Under the pieces are notes generated by a model that was given only the letters and a program-made list of their open reading frames with translations, was not told where the DNA came from and did no database searches. This document shows, in pieces, positions 1 to 8,013 of a DNA stretch of 17,447 bases. The position numbers and the translations under genes are program-made. Origin of the DNA: an uncultured Eubacteriales bacterium (GTDB lineage: Bacteria > Bacillota > Clostridia > Christensenellales > Borkfalkiaceae). Where the stretch lies: positions 1-17,447 of the forward strand of contig CABQND010000044.1 of NCBI GenBank assembly GCA_902465495.1. Reading direction: 5' to 3'. Numbering within the stretch: the first letter of the stretch is position 1; each line of letters begins with the position of its first letter.

Positions 1-55
1 TTGCCATAAAAATATGCACCTCCAAAAGTCTGTCCAACTTTTGGGGTGCATATCA
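1..55 (-). mobile_element. Left end of an insertion sequence (IS3-like), cut by window edge
   Basis: The element seems to begin with TGATATGCACCCC on the minus strand at 55, inside the GH1 gene, and runs off the window. A near-perfect inverted repeat follows: arms 12-29 and 37-53 match except for one bulged base. Next come a strong ribosome binding site (GGAGGT, 23-18) and ATG GCA at 7-2, which fits the start of a transposase OrfA (IS3-family OrfA proteins often begin Met-Ala-Lys). The terminal TG and the CCCCAAAAGTTGGACA core resemble IS3-family (IS150-group) ends as I remember them. The family is therefore an inference from 55 bases. The target duplication and the other end are not in the window. 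Confidence 0.6.
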
Positions 56-1358
56 TTTTAATTCTTATTTTATTCACAAAATCGGAATATACCAACCCGA
101 ACCGCCGGGTGTACCCGCTCGACCATTCAAAATTATCCATCAGCGTCCAGACGTAATACCCGAACACAGGCAAGCCCTCTTCCTTCGCACGCAGCGCCCC
201 CGCCGCATAACGGCGGATATAGTCCGCACGCGCATAGTCGAGAACGTTTCCGTCCGTATCCACCCAATCGGGCAGCGATACCCCGTTTTCGGTGATCGCC
301 ACAGGCAGGGAATAGCGTTCGCTCATAAACTTGATCGCATAGTATACCGCGGAAGCCGATCCCTTGATGTCCCATCCCATATCGCCGTATACCGCGTTTT
401 GGTCGGGTACGCAGATTTCAGGTTCTCCGTTTTCGCCCGGCTCCACCGTTTTGCCGACGTATACGTTCAGCCCTAAAAAGTCCGGTTTGCAGGCAATGAC
501 GTCCATGTCACCGGGGCGGATAAAATCGGGCGTTACGCCGAGCGCGGCAAAAATGCGTTCGTCATACTTTCCGAATACAAGCGGGTCGCAAAACAGCGTG
601 TTGTTCCCGAAAAATCCTTCGCCGAGGCCGAACGTCGCCTTGCGGGCAAGCTCGGTGAACTCGGGCGCTTTCGGCATTTTGATATCCGTACAGTTGACCA
701 TGCCGACTTTGACGGGGCCGCGCGCGTACTCGCGCAGAGCCCGCGTCGCCGCGCCGTTGCAAAGGAGCAGATTGTGGATCGCCTCGAATACCTCGCGGGG
801 CTGTTTCGCCTCCCATCCGCCTCCTACGGGGCGGATATACAGGAAGTCGATCACAGCCAAAGCCTCATTGAACACCGAAAACAGTTCAACCCTGTCGCTG
901 AAATGCTCCGCCACGATGCGGGCGTATTCCTCGAACCTCTCCACAATAGAGCGGTCGAGAAATCCGCCTTTACGATCAAGCTCAACAGGCATATCCCAAT
1001 GGAACAGCGTTACCAGCGGTTTCACACCGATCTCCAAAAGCCCGTCGATCAGCCTGTCATAATATTCGATCCCTTTGGGATTTACAGAGCCGTTTCCGCC
1101 CGGTTGGATACGCGGCCAGGACAATGAAAAGCGATAGGAATTGATCCCCAGCTCTTTGATGAGGGCAAGATCCTCATCGAGACGGTTATAACTGTCGCAC
1201 GCCTCAAAACAAGTCTGCCCGTTTTTGATGAGTCCGCGTTTAGAATAATCGTCCCATACGCTTTCCCCTTTACCGTCCTGATTCCAGCCGCCCTCGATCT
1301 GCGGGGCGGCTGTAGCTACCCCCATGTAAAAAGTATCGTTTTTTATCCTTTTATCCAT
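1..1358 (-). CDS. GH1 beta-glycosidase, C-terminus disrupted by an IS
   Basis: Cytoplasmic retaining beta-glycosidase of family GH1; it has no signal peptide. It starts at ATG 1358, 1 nt after the stop of the upstream lipoprotein gene, with GGAG five bases before. Native sequence runs about 434 residues. Visible family marks are the substrate-binding Q20 (AAPQIEG), the LFHWDMP stretch with H120 and W121, the acid/base region FNEA with E165, the nucleophile ITENG with E357, and WTLMDNFEWSSGY (E411, W412). The EW pair suggests a non-phosphorylated sugar substrate rather than a 6-phospho-glycoside. The usual NEP is NEA here. After FGLVYSDFVNKIRIK the frame enters the IS at base 55 and stays open to the window edge, so the native tail, roughly 10-20 residues judged from family length, is replaced. 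It is the last visible gene of the transporter/glycosidase operon. Specificity (gluco-, galacto- or other) cannot be read from sequence alone. Confidence 0.9.
   Translation of the reverse strand, partial: MDKRIKNDTFYMGVATAAPQIEGGWNQDGKGESVWDDYSKRGLIKNGQTCFEACDSYNRLDEDLALIKELGINSYRFSLSWPRIQPGGNGSVNPKGIEYYDRLIDGLLEIGVKPLVTLFHWDMPVELDRKGGFLDRSIVERFEEYARIVAEHFSDRVELFSVFNEALAVIDFLYIRPVGGGWEAKQPREVFEAIHNLLLCNGAATRALREYARGPVKVGMVNCTDIKMPKAPEFTELARKATFGLGEGFFGNNTLFCDPLVFGKYDERIFAALGVTPDFIRPGDMDVIACKPDFLGLNVYVGKTVEPGENGEPEICVPDQNAVYGDMGWDIKGSASAVYYAIKFMSERYSLPVAITENGVSLPDWVDTDGNVLDYARADYIRRYAAGALRAKEEGLPVFGYYVWTLMDNFEWSSGYTRRFGLVYSDFVNKIRIKMICTPKVGQTFGGAYFYG
12..53 (-). repeat. Hairpin covering the transposase ribosome binding site
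   Basis: On the minus strand, ATATGCACC-CCAAAAGT pairs with ACTTTTGG-A-GGTGCATAT across a 7-nt loop, with one bulged base. The downstream arm contains the GGAGGT ribosome binding site for the ATG at 7. An RNA reading in from the GH1 operon would form the hairpin and hide that site. A transcript starting inside the element, after the first arm, would not. Confidence 0.75.
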
Positions 1359-1359
1359 A

Positions 1360-4300
1360 TTACTCCGTTTTATTGACCGCGCGGATAGAATCGATATAGA
1401 CATACGTGGAATCAGCATCAGGCGCTACACCTTCTGCAAATGCCATAAACCTGCCGCTTTGCAAAAAGCTGTCGTAATTATTCAAAAACGTTTCGATGCT
1501 CACACGATAGGTTACCCACTGATTTGTATCGAGATTCCCGTTTCCGAATTGCAACATATACTCTATAGCAGGACTTGCTCCGTCTACTTGGAAGTAAAGA
1601 TTGAGTACACCCGTCGCATATACACGGAATTCGAGATACTCATATCCCTGATACACCGCCTTGTCGAATATCGGTTTGAACGCCCCGTTGTAAGAATATG
1701 CAGGCCAATTTTTACTTGCCTCCAATTTCAAAACGCCGTCCGCTCCTTCAAAATCAGGCAACAACTCGCATAGACCGCTTGCATCATTTCCGGTAGGTCT
1801 GTCTCCGTTTGCCGAGAAATCGAGCACTATGCCCTCTTCCGCTGCACGAAGAATGAACTCCGCACACGAGTACTTGCCGCCGATCTCGCCTGTAAGCAAC
1901 ACCGTATACTCGCCGGCTGCATCAGGGGCAAATGTGCTACCGCTCTGCAAAACGCCGCCGATCTCCACCGTAAGCCCTGTTGCGCCGGAAAATTCTGCAA
2001 TGTCCTTGAAATCGACCGATTCGCCGATCTTCACTGCCATATCTTCGACCGAAATCTTAGAAACGGCGCGGATATAGTCGATATAGACATACGTGGAATC
2101 AGCATCAGGCGCTACACCTTCTGCAAATGCCATAAACCTGCCGCTTTGCAAAAAGCTGTCGTAATTATTCAAAAACGTTTCGATGCTCACACGATAGGTT
2201 ACCCACTGATTTGTATCGAGATTCCCGTTTCCGAATTGCAACATATACTCTATAGCAGGACTTGCTCCGTCTACTTGGAAGTAAAGATTGAGTACACCCG
2301 TCGCATATACACGGAATTCGAGATACTCATATCCCTGATACACCGCCTTGTCGAATATCGGTTTGAACGCCCCGTTGTAAGAATATGCAGGCCAATTTTT
2401 ACTTGCCTCCAATTTCAAAACGCCGTCCGCTCCTTCAAAATCAGGCAACAACTCGCATAGACCGCTTGCATCATTTCCGGTAGGTCTGTCTCCGTTTGCC
2501 GAGAAATCGAGCACTATGCCCTCTTCCGCTGCACGAAGAATGAACTCCGCACACGAGTACTTGCCGCCGATCTCGCCTGTAAGCAACACCGTATACTCGC
2601 CGGCTGCATCAGGGGCAAATGTGCTACCGCTCTGCAAAACGCCGCCGATCTCCACCGTAAGCCCTGTTGCGCCGGAAAATTCTGCAATGTCCTTGAAATC
2701 GACCGATTCGCCGATCTTCACTGCCATATCTTCGACCGAAATCTTAGAAACGGCGCGGATATAGTCGATATAGACATACGTGGAATCAGCATCAGGCGCT
2801 ACACCTTCTGCAAATGCCATAAACCTGCCGCTTTGCAAAAAGCTGTCGTAATTATTCAAAAACGTTTCGATGCTCACACGATAGGTTACCCACTGATTTG
2901 TATCGAGATTCCCGTTTCCGAATTGCAACATATACTCTATAGCAGGACTTGCTCCGTCTACTTGGAAGTAAAGATTGAGTACACCCGTCGCATATACACG
3001 GAATTCGAGATACTCATATCCCTGATACACCGCCTTGTCGAATATCGGTTTGAACGCCCCGTTGTAAGAATATGCAGGCCAATTTTTACTTGCCTCCAAT
3101 TTCAAAACGCCGTCCGCTCCTTCAAAATCAGGCAACAACTCGCATAGACCGGTCGGATCATTGTCGGTAGGTCTGTCTCCGCTCGCCGCCGAATCAAACA
3201 TCATGACGTCTGCCCCTACATTGTCTTTATTGCCAACCTGAAGCTCGAACGTGCCGATCTGCGTGTTATCCGCAGAGATATACATGACGGTATAGCGCCC
3301 GCTCACCGAAACCGTATACTTCGTAGGATCGGAAACCACCACGCCGTTCACAGTAAACGCTGCTCCGTCTATCGTTGTAATCCCGCTCAAATTTACGAGA
3401 TTGAGCGTATCGCCCGGCGATGCCGCTACACCTTTGCCCTCGGCAACATTGACTGCCATAAGACTGTCTACATATAAAACGGCTTTTGAATTTTCTTTTA
3501 TGCCCGAGAACGTCCACTGCGTCTTTTGAGCAAAACCGTCGAGATTGTTCACCAAAATATCGATCGGCATGAGCACGGTCGTCCAACCGTCCGTATTTGC
3601 AGTAAAACTGAGTCCGTATTGAGCCTTATCCTCGGCTACTGTCCCCTCTACTTTGAAGTATGCATTCAGCGTTTCTCCTGCATTCAACCCTTCCAGCCTG
3701 ACGCGGAACGCGAGATACTTGTAGGCTTTGTATGTGTCTGCTCCAAAGTACGGCTGCCATGCATCCGTGTTCATGTAGCCGAGCCATTCCCAACTGCCTA
3801 CGTCCATCTTCAAAACGCCTTCCGCTCCTTCATAAGAAGCCAGCCACGAAGCATTGCTCACATCGCCGCCTGTCGGCGCGGATGCCGCGGTATCGTAGGT
3901 ATACACGTCGGCATAATTATCGCCGTAATCGCCCACGGAGAGGATATAACTGCCGTAGTAGAGATAGCCATCGGCATCGGCTCCTTCAAAGTATACGGTA
4001 TACCCGCCCTTTTCCTGTTCGACGGTATAGGCGGTAGGATCTACCACCCTGTTCCCGTTTACGGTAAACGTAAAGGAAATATCGCCGTATTCTTCGTTCA
4101 GTTCATCGGGAACAAGGTTGACCTTTGTTCCCGGTTCGGCAATTTTATTATCGAACGTAAGTTCCTCGCCGCGGATAAGGGAGGTAAACACATATTCGCC
4201 GCGTATGAGTTTGCCGTCTACCACGCCTTCATACACCACGGTATACGTTCCCGCGTCTCCCAAAACGAAAGCAGACGGGTCTGCAACGGTCACACCGTTC

Positions 4301-5493
4301 ACGATGTAAGTAAATTCCGTATCGGGATACGCTTCCGCAAGGCCCGCCGCAACGAGACTGACCGTTTCGCCCTCCGTTGCGGAAGCCTTTTCGGGCGCGT
4401 AATTTTCTTCGATCGTATTAACGGCACGGATACTGTCGATATACACCGTTTCGTCGCTCGGCGCATAGGTCATAAATTGACCGAGCGTCTTGAAAGAGTC
4501 AAAATTATCGAGGAACGTATCGATGGGCAATACAAAGTCTACCCAGCGACCGCTGTTTTCTTCCGTAAATTCGAGCTTGTACTCAATGGCAGGAGATGCG
4601 TCCTGTATCTGATACCATGTATTCAGTTCGCCCGTGGCATAGGCGCGGAACACGAGGAAATCGTAACCTTCATAATATGCTTTATCGTACGCCGCCGTCC
4701 AGAACGTGCGGTTACGATAATACGGCCAGTCGGAATTGGCTTTCAGAGCGACGACGCCGTCTCTGCCCTCAAACTCGCTGAACCAATCGCTTGTTCCGGT
4801 CGATTTTTGCTCAACGACCCCGAAGTTGATGGTGTTGAACGCGATCACATCGCCCGTTTGCTTCGTAAGTTCGGGAATGACGACTTCGTACTCGATGTCC
4901 TCATCCTGCACGAGGATGGAAAGATCGTCAACGTACAGTTTTACGTTTTCAGACGCGGGAACTGCGTCTGCCGTAAATTCTAGGTACAGTCCATAGGTGG
5001 CGGAGAGGTCGTTCACCAGTGCGAGCGCGGCGTGGTCGAGGGTGTATACCGCCTCGTTCCATCCCTGTTCGAGCGCGATTTCGGAAGAAACGCCGCGTTT
5101 ACCCACATCGGCCGTAAAATACAGGCCTGCCTGAACCGTCATTTGTTTAGGCGCGTAGCACCAAAAACGAACCTCGCTGATCCTGTCTCCGTTCTTATAA
5201 TCAAAGCCGAGCACAGACGATTCAAAAGGAAAATACATCAAAGCATCCGTTTCCCCGTCGGAGGCGGGGCGCAGCTCCAGCGAGCGCACTCCGCCGTGAA
5301 CATATTGGGCGTCCTCATTGATATCGAGCGCCCCGAAATCCTGAAACATCCCTACGGGCAGGATCGACTGCTCAAAGTCGTATAAAACGACTCTCGTTCC
5401 GGTTTCCTCCTCGCCTTTATTGCATGCGACCGCACCTACTGTTATCGCCGCCAGCATCATCAGCCCGAGGAAAAATATCCATACCTTTTTCAT
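1360..5493 (-). CDS. Large multi-domain surface lipoprotein, carbohydrate-binding-like
   Basis: A 1377-residue exported lipoprotein with a signal peptide and lipid Cys24 (GAVAC; Ala at -3 is a weaker lipobox). No catalytic domain is visible. Six beta-rich, jelly-roll/CBM-like domains lie at about 34-195, 215-358, 530-682, 766-915, 995-1144 and 1224-1375. Five end in the signature [VL]YVD or VYID followed by SIRAVN, YIRAVS or SLMAVN; the first ends in LYVDDLSI. Ig-like linkers sit at about 366-440, 443-520, 684-753, 917-990 and 1146-1219. The last three CBM-like domains and two Ig linkers are copies of one 229-residue unit. The start follows the upstream stop by 5 nt, and its GGGGGA ribosome binding site lies in the upstream gene's last codons, suggesting coupled translation. 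Lying between glycosidases and a sugar transporter, it probably holds glycan at the cell surface, like SusE/SusF in Bacteroides. I do not recognise a named CBM family, and binding is inferred. Confidence 0.85.
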   Translation of the reverse strand: MKKVWIFFLGLMMLAAITVGAVACNKGEEETGTRVVLYDFEQSILPVGMFQDFGALDINEDAQYVHGGVRSLELRPASDGETDALMYFPFESSVLGFDYKNGDRISEVRFWCYAPKQMTVQAGLYFTADVGKRGVSSEIALEQGWNEAVYTLDHAALALVNDLSATYGLYLEFTADAVPASENVKLYVDDLSILVQDEDIEYEVVIPELTKQTGDVIAFNTINFGVVEQKSTGTSDWFSEFEGRDGVVALKANSDWPYYRNRTFWTAAYDKAYYEGYDFLVFRAYATGELNTWYQIQDASPAIEYKLEFTEENSGRWVDFVLPIDTFLDNFDSFKTLGQFMTYAPSDETVYIDSIRAVNTIEENYAPEKASATEGETVSLVAAGLAEAYPDTEFTYIVNGVTVADPSAFVLGDAGTYTVVYEGVVDGKLIRGEYVFTSLIRGEELTFDNKIAEPGTKVNLVPDELNEEYGDISFTFTVNGNRVVDPTAYTVEQEKGGYTVYFEGADADGYLYYGSYILSVGDYGDNYADVYTYDTAASAPTGGDVSNASWLASYEGAEGVLKMDVGSWEWLGYMNTDAWQPYFGADTYKAYKYLAFRVRLEGLNAGETLNAYFKVEGTVAEDKAQYGLSFTANTDGWTTVLMPIDILVNNLDGFAQKTQWTFSGIKENSKAVLYVDSLMAVNVAEGKGVAASPGDTLNLVNLSGITTIDGAAFTVNGVVVSDPTKYTVSVSGRYTVMYISADNTQIGTFELQVGNKDNVGADVMMFDSAASGDRPTDNDPTGLCELLPDFEGADGVLKLEASKNWPAYSYNGAFKPIFDKAVYQGYEYLEFRVYATGVLNLYFQVDGASPAIEYMLQFGNGNLDTNQWVTYRVSIETFLNNYDSFLQSGRFMAFAEGVAPDADSTYVYIDYIRAVSKISVEDMAVKIGESVDFKDIAEFSGATGLTVEIGGVLQSGSTFAPDAAGEYTVLLTGEIGGKYSCAEFILRAAEEGIVLDFSANGDRPTGNDASGLCELLPDFEGADGVLKLEASKNWPAYSYNGAFKPIFDKAVYQGYEYLEFRVYATGVLNLYFQVDGASPAIEYMLQFGNGNLDTNQWVTYRVSIETFLNNYDSFLQSGRFMAFAEGVAPDADSTYVYIDYIRAVSKISVEDMAVKIGESVDFKDIAEFSGATGLTVEIGGVLQSGSTFAPDAAGEYTVLLTGEIGGKYSCAEFILRAAEEGIVLDFSANGDRPTGNDASGLCELLPDFEGADGVLKLEASKNWPAYSYNGAFKPIFDKAVYQGYEYLEFRVYATGVLNLYFQVDGASPAIEYMLQFGNGNLDTNQWVTYRVSIETFLNNYDSFLQSGRFMAFAEGVAPDADSTYVYIDSIRAVNKTE
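1391..3151 (-). repeat. 687-bp in-frame tandem repeat, about 2.6 copies
   Basis: Units 1391-2077 and 2078-2764 and the partial unit 2765-3151 (387 bp) have a period of exactly 687 bp (229 codons). They look identical base for base wherever compared, including synonymous positions. Identity breaks at 1388/1390 on one side and at 3152 on the other, with weaker similarity to about 3180. Each full unit encodes one CBM-like plus one Ig-like domain; the partial unit is a CBM-like domain only. Confidence 0.95.
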
Positions 5494-5498
5494 ATTAT

Positions 5499-7991
5499 TT
5501 ATCCCCCATAAACAACGATCTTCTCGATACCGAGTTTGACGATTGCGCCGTCGAACTCGAACACAAGTTCCTCAACGCTCCCGTAAGACGTGCTGAAAGT
5601 CGTCATAACGATTTCATTGGTACCGACAGCAAACGTACCCGACGCAACCGAATAATAACTGCCGGAGCCCGCATACTTTGCGAAAACATTGTAACTGCCC
5701 GAAGTTTCATATGCGTTGACGAACAGGCGGTAGCTGCTCAGATTTGCGCCGATATCCGCAAGAGAACTGTGTTTTAACGTAAAGGAATTGAGCTGCCCCT
5801 CCGCCGATGCCGCGGCATACGTCAACAACCATTCGCCCGAAGCGGAATCGTATGCGGAACTTGAAGCCGCATCCGCAGCGATATCGCCCGCCGCAAAATC
5901 TTTTGCAAGATACACGCTCTGTCTGCCGCCCAGATAGAAGGTCACCGCAGCGGTTTCTCCGCCGAGGGAAGCGCTCAGCTCGACATAGTTGGCATCCTCT
6001 GCAAGCGTTTTTGCCACGGTATAGACGCCGCCGCTTGCCGTAAGCGTTTCGCCGCCTTCGCTGACCGTCGCCCCGTCTGCCGCCGAAAGGGTAAAGGTAT
6101 ATTCGGTCATCCCTTCTGCATTTTCTTCGACGACGGAAATATCGTCGACCATGAGCTGCGCATTCGAATCGGCCGCCAAAACGAGATCGATAAGAAGCTC
6201 ACGCGCCGCGGCATAGTCAGATGAGTCGCCCGTCAGTTCCCCGTTTTCCGTAATCATTTTCGCCGCGAAATCAATGGCATCATCGGCGTTTTTGCCCTTT
6301 GCTTCATACATCTCGCGCAGCGCATAGATCAGTTCGTAATCTTCCTGCCCGTCGCGGATTGCCTGCAAGCGGGTGGAGCCGATCGGGCCGTCTACGCCGT
6401 ATATCTTGCCGGGGTATAATATCGACCCGTCGCCGAGCGCGCCCGAACCGTGGTCGGCGGAAGAATACGGGTCTTCGAGGAACGCACCCGTGTCCGCGCT
6501 GTACCAATAGACGCACGACCAGTATATGTTCCCCGTAATGCCGTACTGCCCCATCATCCAGCCGAGCGCCGTCGGGCTGACAAGCGTATCGTCGAGATGA
6601 TAACTCACATACGGATAGCTCGGCGTATTGCAGGTGTAGATCCACTTTTCGCGCGCCGTACCGTCGTCGAACTTCGTATTATACTGTGCGCGGTATTCCG
6701 CATTTTCATAACCGTCCGGCTTGGGCGCAACGCTGACGTTCAGTTCGCTGTAATCGGTTTCCGTAGCAGCCCCCGAAGTAACGCCGTTGTGGTCGTCATC
6801 GTAGTAGTCCGTAATAATATCAGGAATCTTATAAATGGCGTCGGCAAGCTGCTTGGCAAACTCTGCCTTATCGCCCGTTGCTGATTTATATGCGTCCGAT
6901 GCCGTGAAATTCAATACAGAATACTCGAGCATATCGTCGTATACCGATGCCGCGTTTTTCACTGCATCCGCAGGATAGGAGACATAAAAAGGTTCGTCGA
7001 TCCAGAAATTAAAAAACGCGCAGCGGGATATCAGATCGGTCCCCGTTTCCAGGCTCTTTTCCGCAAGGGCAACGACATATTTTGCCGTATAATCGATATC
7101 GATCGTCGCATAACTGTTATAATTCCTTCCCTCCGCGCTCGGCAGACCGATCGTAGACATTCCTTTTTCCGCAACATATTTATAAGCAAGGTCCGCAAAC
7201 TCCTCTGCTGCGGTCGCAGACTCCTCATTATGCGGAAGCGTTGTGGTCGAAAGCCTGTAATCGGCCAAAAAGTCTGCGTATTTAAGCAATATTTCGTCGC
7301 TGTTATCCCGTTCGTTCAAAATGACGTTCGGTTCGTTGACCGTAAACAACGATTTGCTATGCGTTTCGGAAGAAAGCGTATAGTCGTAAACCGTCAGAGA
7401 AATCGGTACGGAAACCGTTTCCAATCCGAGATCAACCGTTGCCGTTCCCGTATAGATGCCGGCGGCAGCGGTTTCCGGAATATAAAATTCGAGGAACGCT
7501 GCGCCGTTATTGCCTGCATCGACATAGTTTTGCTCGTACGCAACGGCGTTTGCCTGCGGGATCAGCGCGTCGGGATAACTGCCGACGGAAGCACCGCCGC
7601 CGTGCCAAGTCTTATTGACTGCCATATACTTCTGCGTATATACGGTCACATTGGAACTGGCTATTTTTTTACTTGAATCGCCCGAAAGCGTCAGATCGGA
7701 AACACTGACGGTAAACGCCAAATCTTTTTCGGCGCTGACGATAATGTTTGCCGTTTCGTATTCGTTCCGCACCGCAGACAGGGCAATAGACGAACCTTTC
7801 TCCCCGTCATACACGTCGTACGTTTCCCCTTGCAGCACCTGTTCGCTTCCGTCCACACACCAGACGGCGGCATCGTCCGCCGTTACGTCGCGCCCGTTGT
7901 TTTCTTCTCCGTCCGTTCCCTTATTGCATCCCGCTACGGAAAACGCTAAAAGCGCCGCCAAACAGAGAGCCGGGACTTTTTTTATGTTCAT
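5499..7991 (-). CDS. GH123-like (DUF4091) glycoside hydrolase lipoprotein
   Basis: An 830-residue exported lipoprotein (VAGC lipobox, Cys22). An N-terminal beta domain (about 45-205) leads to a TIM-barrel region (about 210-600) of the GH123 catalytic/DUF4091 type. Marks are FWIDEPF with D332-E333, the aromatic stretch near 450-500 (KWIYTCNTP, YHLDD, GNIYWSCVYWY), LEDPY, YPGK near 526 and RLQAIRDGQEDYELIYAL near 541-558. Characterised GH123 enzymes use an adjacent Asp-Glu pair in substrate-assisted cleavage of beta-GalNAc; D332-E333 is the natural candidate. The C-terminus adds an Ig-like part (about 612-698) and a beta-rich, possibly CBM-like domain (about 700-830). The start has AGGAGG five bases before ATG. 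It is a clear paralogue of the next upstream gene, which has no signal peptide. GalNAc specificity is unproven because the DUF4091 group is broad. Confidence 0.85.
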   Translation of the reverse strand: MNIKKVPALCLAALLAFSVAGCNKGTDGEENNGRDVTADDAAVWCVDGSEQVLQGETYDVYDGEKGSSIALSAVRNEYETANIIVSAEKDLAFTVSVSDLTLSGDSSKKIASSNVTVYTQKYMAVNKTWHGGGASVGSYPDALIPQANAVAYEQNYVDAGNNGAAFLEFYIPETAAAGIYTGTATVDLGLETVSVPISLTVYDYTLSSETHSKSLFTVNEPNVILNERDNSDEILLKYADFLADYRLSTTTLPHNEESATAAEEFADLAYKYVAEKGMSTIGLPSAEGRNYNSYATIDIDYTAKYVVALAEKSLETGTDLISRCAFFNFWIDEPFYVSYPADAVKNAASVYDDMLEYSVLNFTASDAYKSATGDKAEFAKQLADAIYKIPDIITDYYDDDHNGVTSGAATETDYSELNVSVAPKPDGYENAEYRAQYNTKFDDGTAREKWIYTCNTPSYPYVSYHLDDTLVSPTALGWMMGQYGITGNIYWSCVYWYSADTGAFLEDPYSSADHGSGALGDGSILYPGKIYGVDGPIGSTRLQAIRDGQEDYELIYALREMYEAKGKNADDAIDFAAKMITENGELTGDSSDYAAARELLIDLVLAADSNAQLMVDDISVVEENAEGMTEYTFTLSAADGATVSEGGETLTASGGVYTVAKTLAEDANYVELSASLGGETAAVTFYLGGRQSVYLAKDFAAGDIAADAASSSAYDSASGEWLLTYAAASAEGQLNSFTLKHSSLADIGANLSSYRLFVNAYETSGSYNVFAKYAGSGSYYSVASGTFAVGTNEIVMTTFSTSYGSVEELVFEFDGAIVKLGIEKIVVYGG

Positions 7992-8013
7992 CTTTGCCTC
8001 CTATCAAATAAAT

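Noticed and set aside
364..1127. Plus-strand frames of 232 and 117 codons
   Set aside because: Antisense to the intact GH1 frame with its catalytic motifs; no ribosome binding site or family resemblance.
1459..3147. Repeated plus-strand frames of 104 and 82 codons
   Set aside because: They are identical only because the opposite-strand gene is made of 687-bp repeats; they are antisense shadows.
1391..3151. CRISPR or non-coding satellite array
   Set aside because: The units are 687 bp, directly adjacent, in frame and encode folded domains, with no spacers.
3526..4983. Plus-strand open frame of 485 codons
   Set aside because: It lies wholly antisense to the large lipoprotein gene, has no ribosome binding site or recognisable domain, and reflects codon bias of the real gene.
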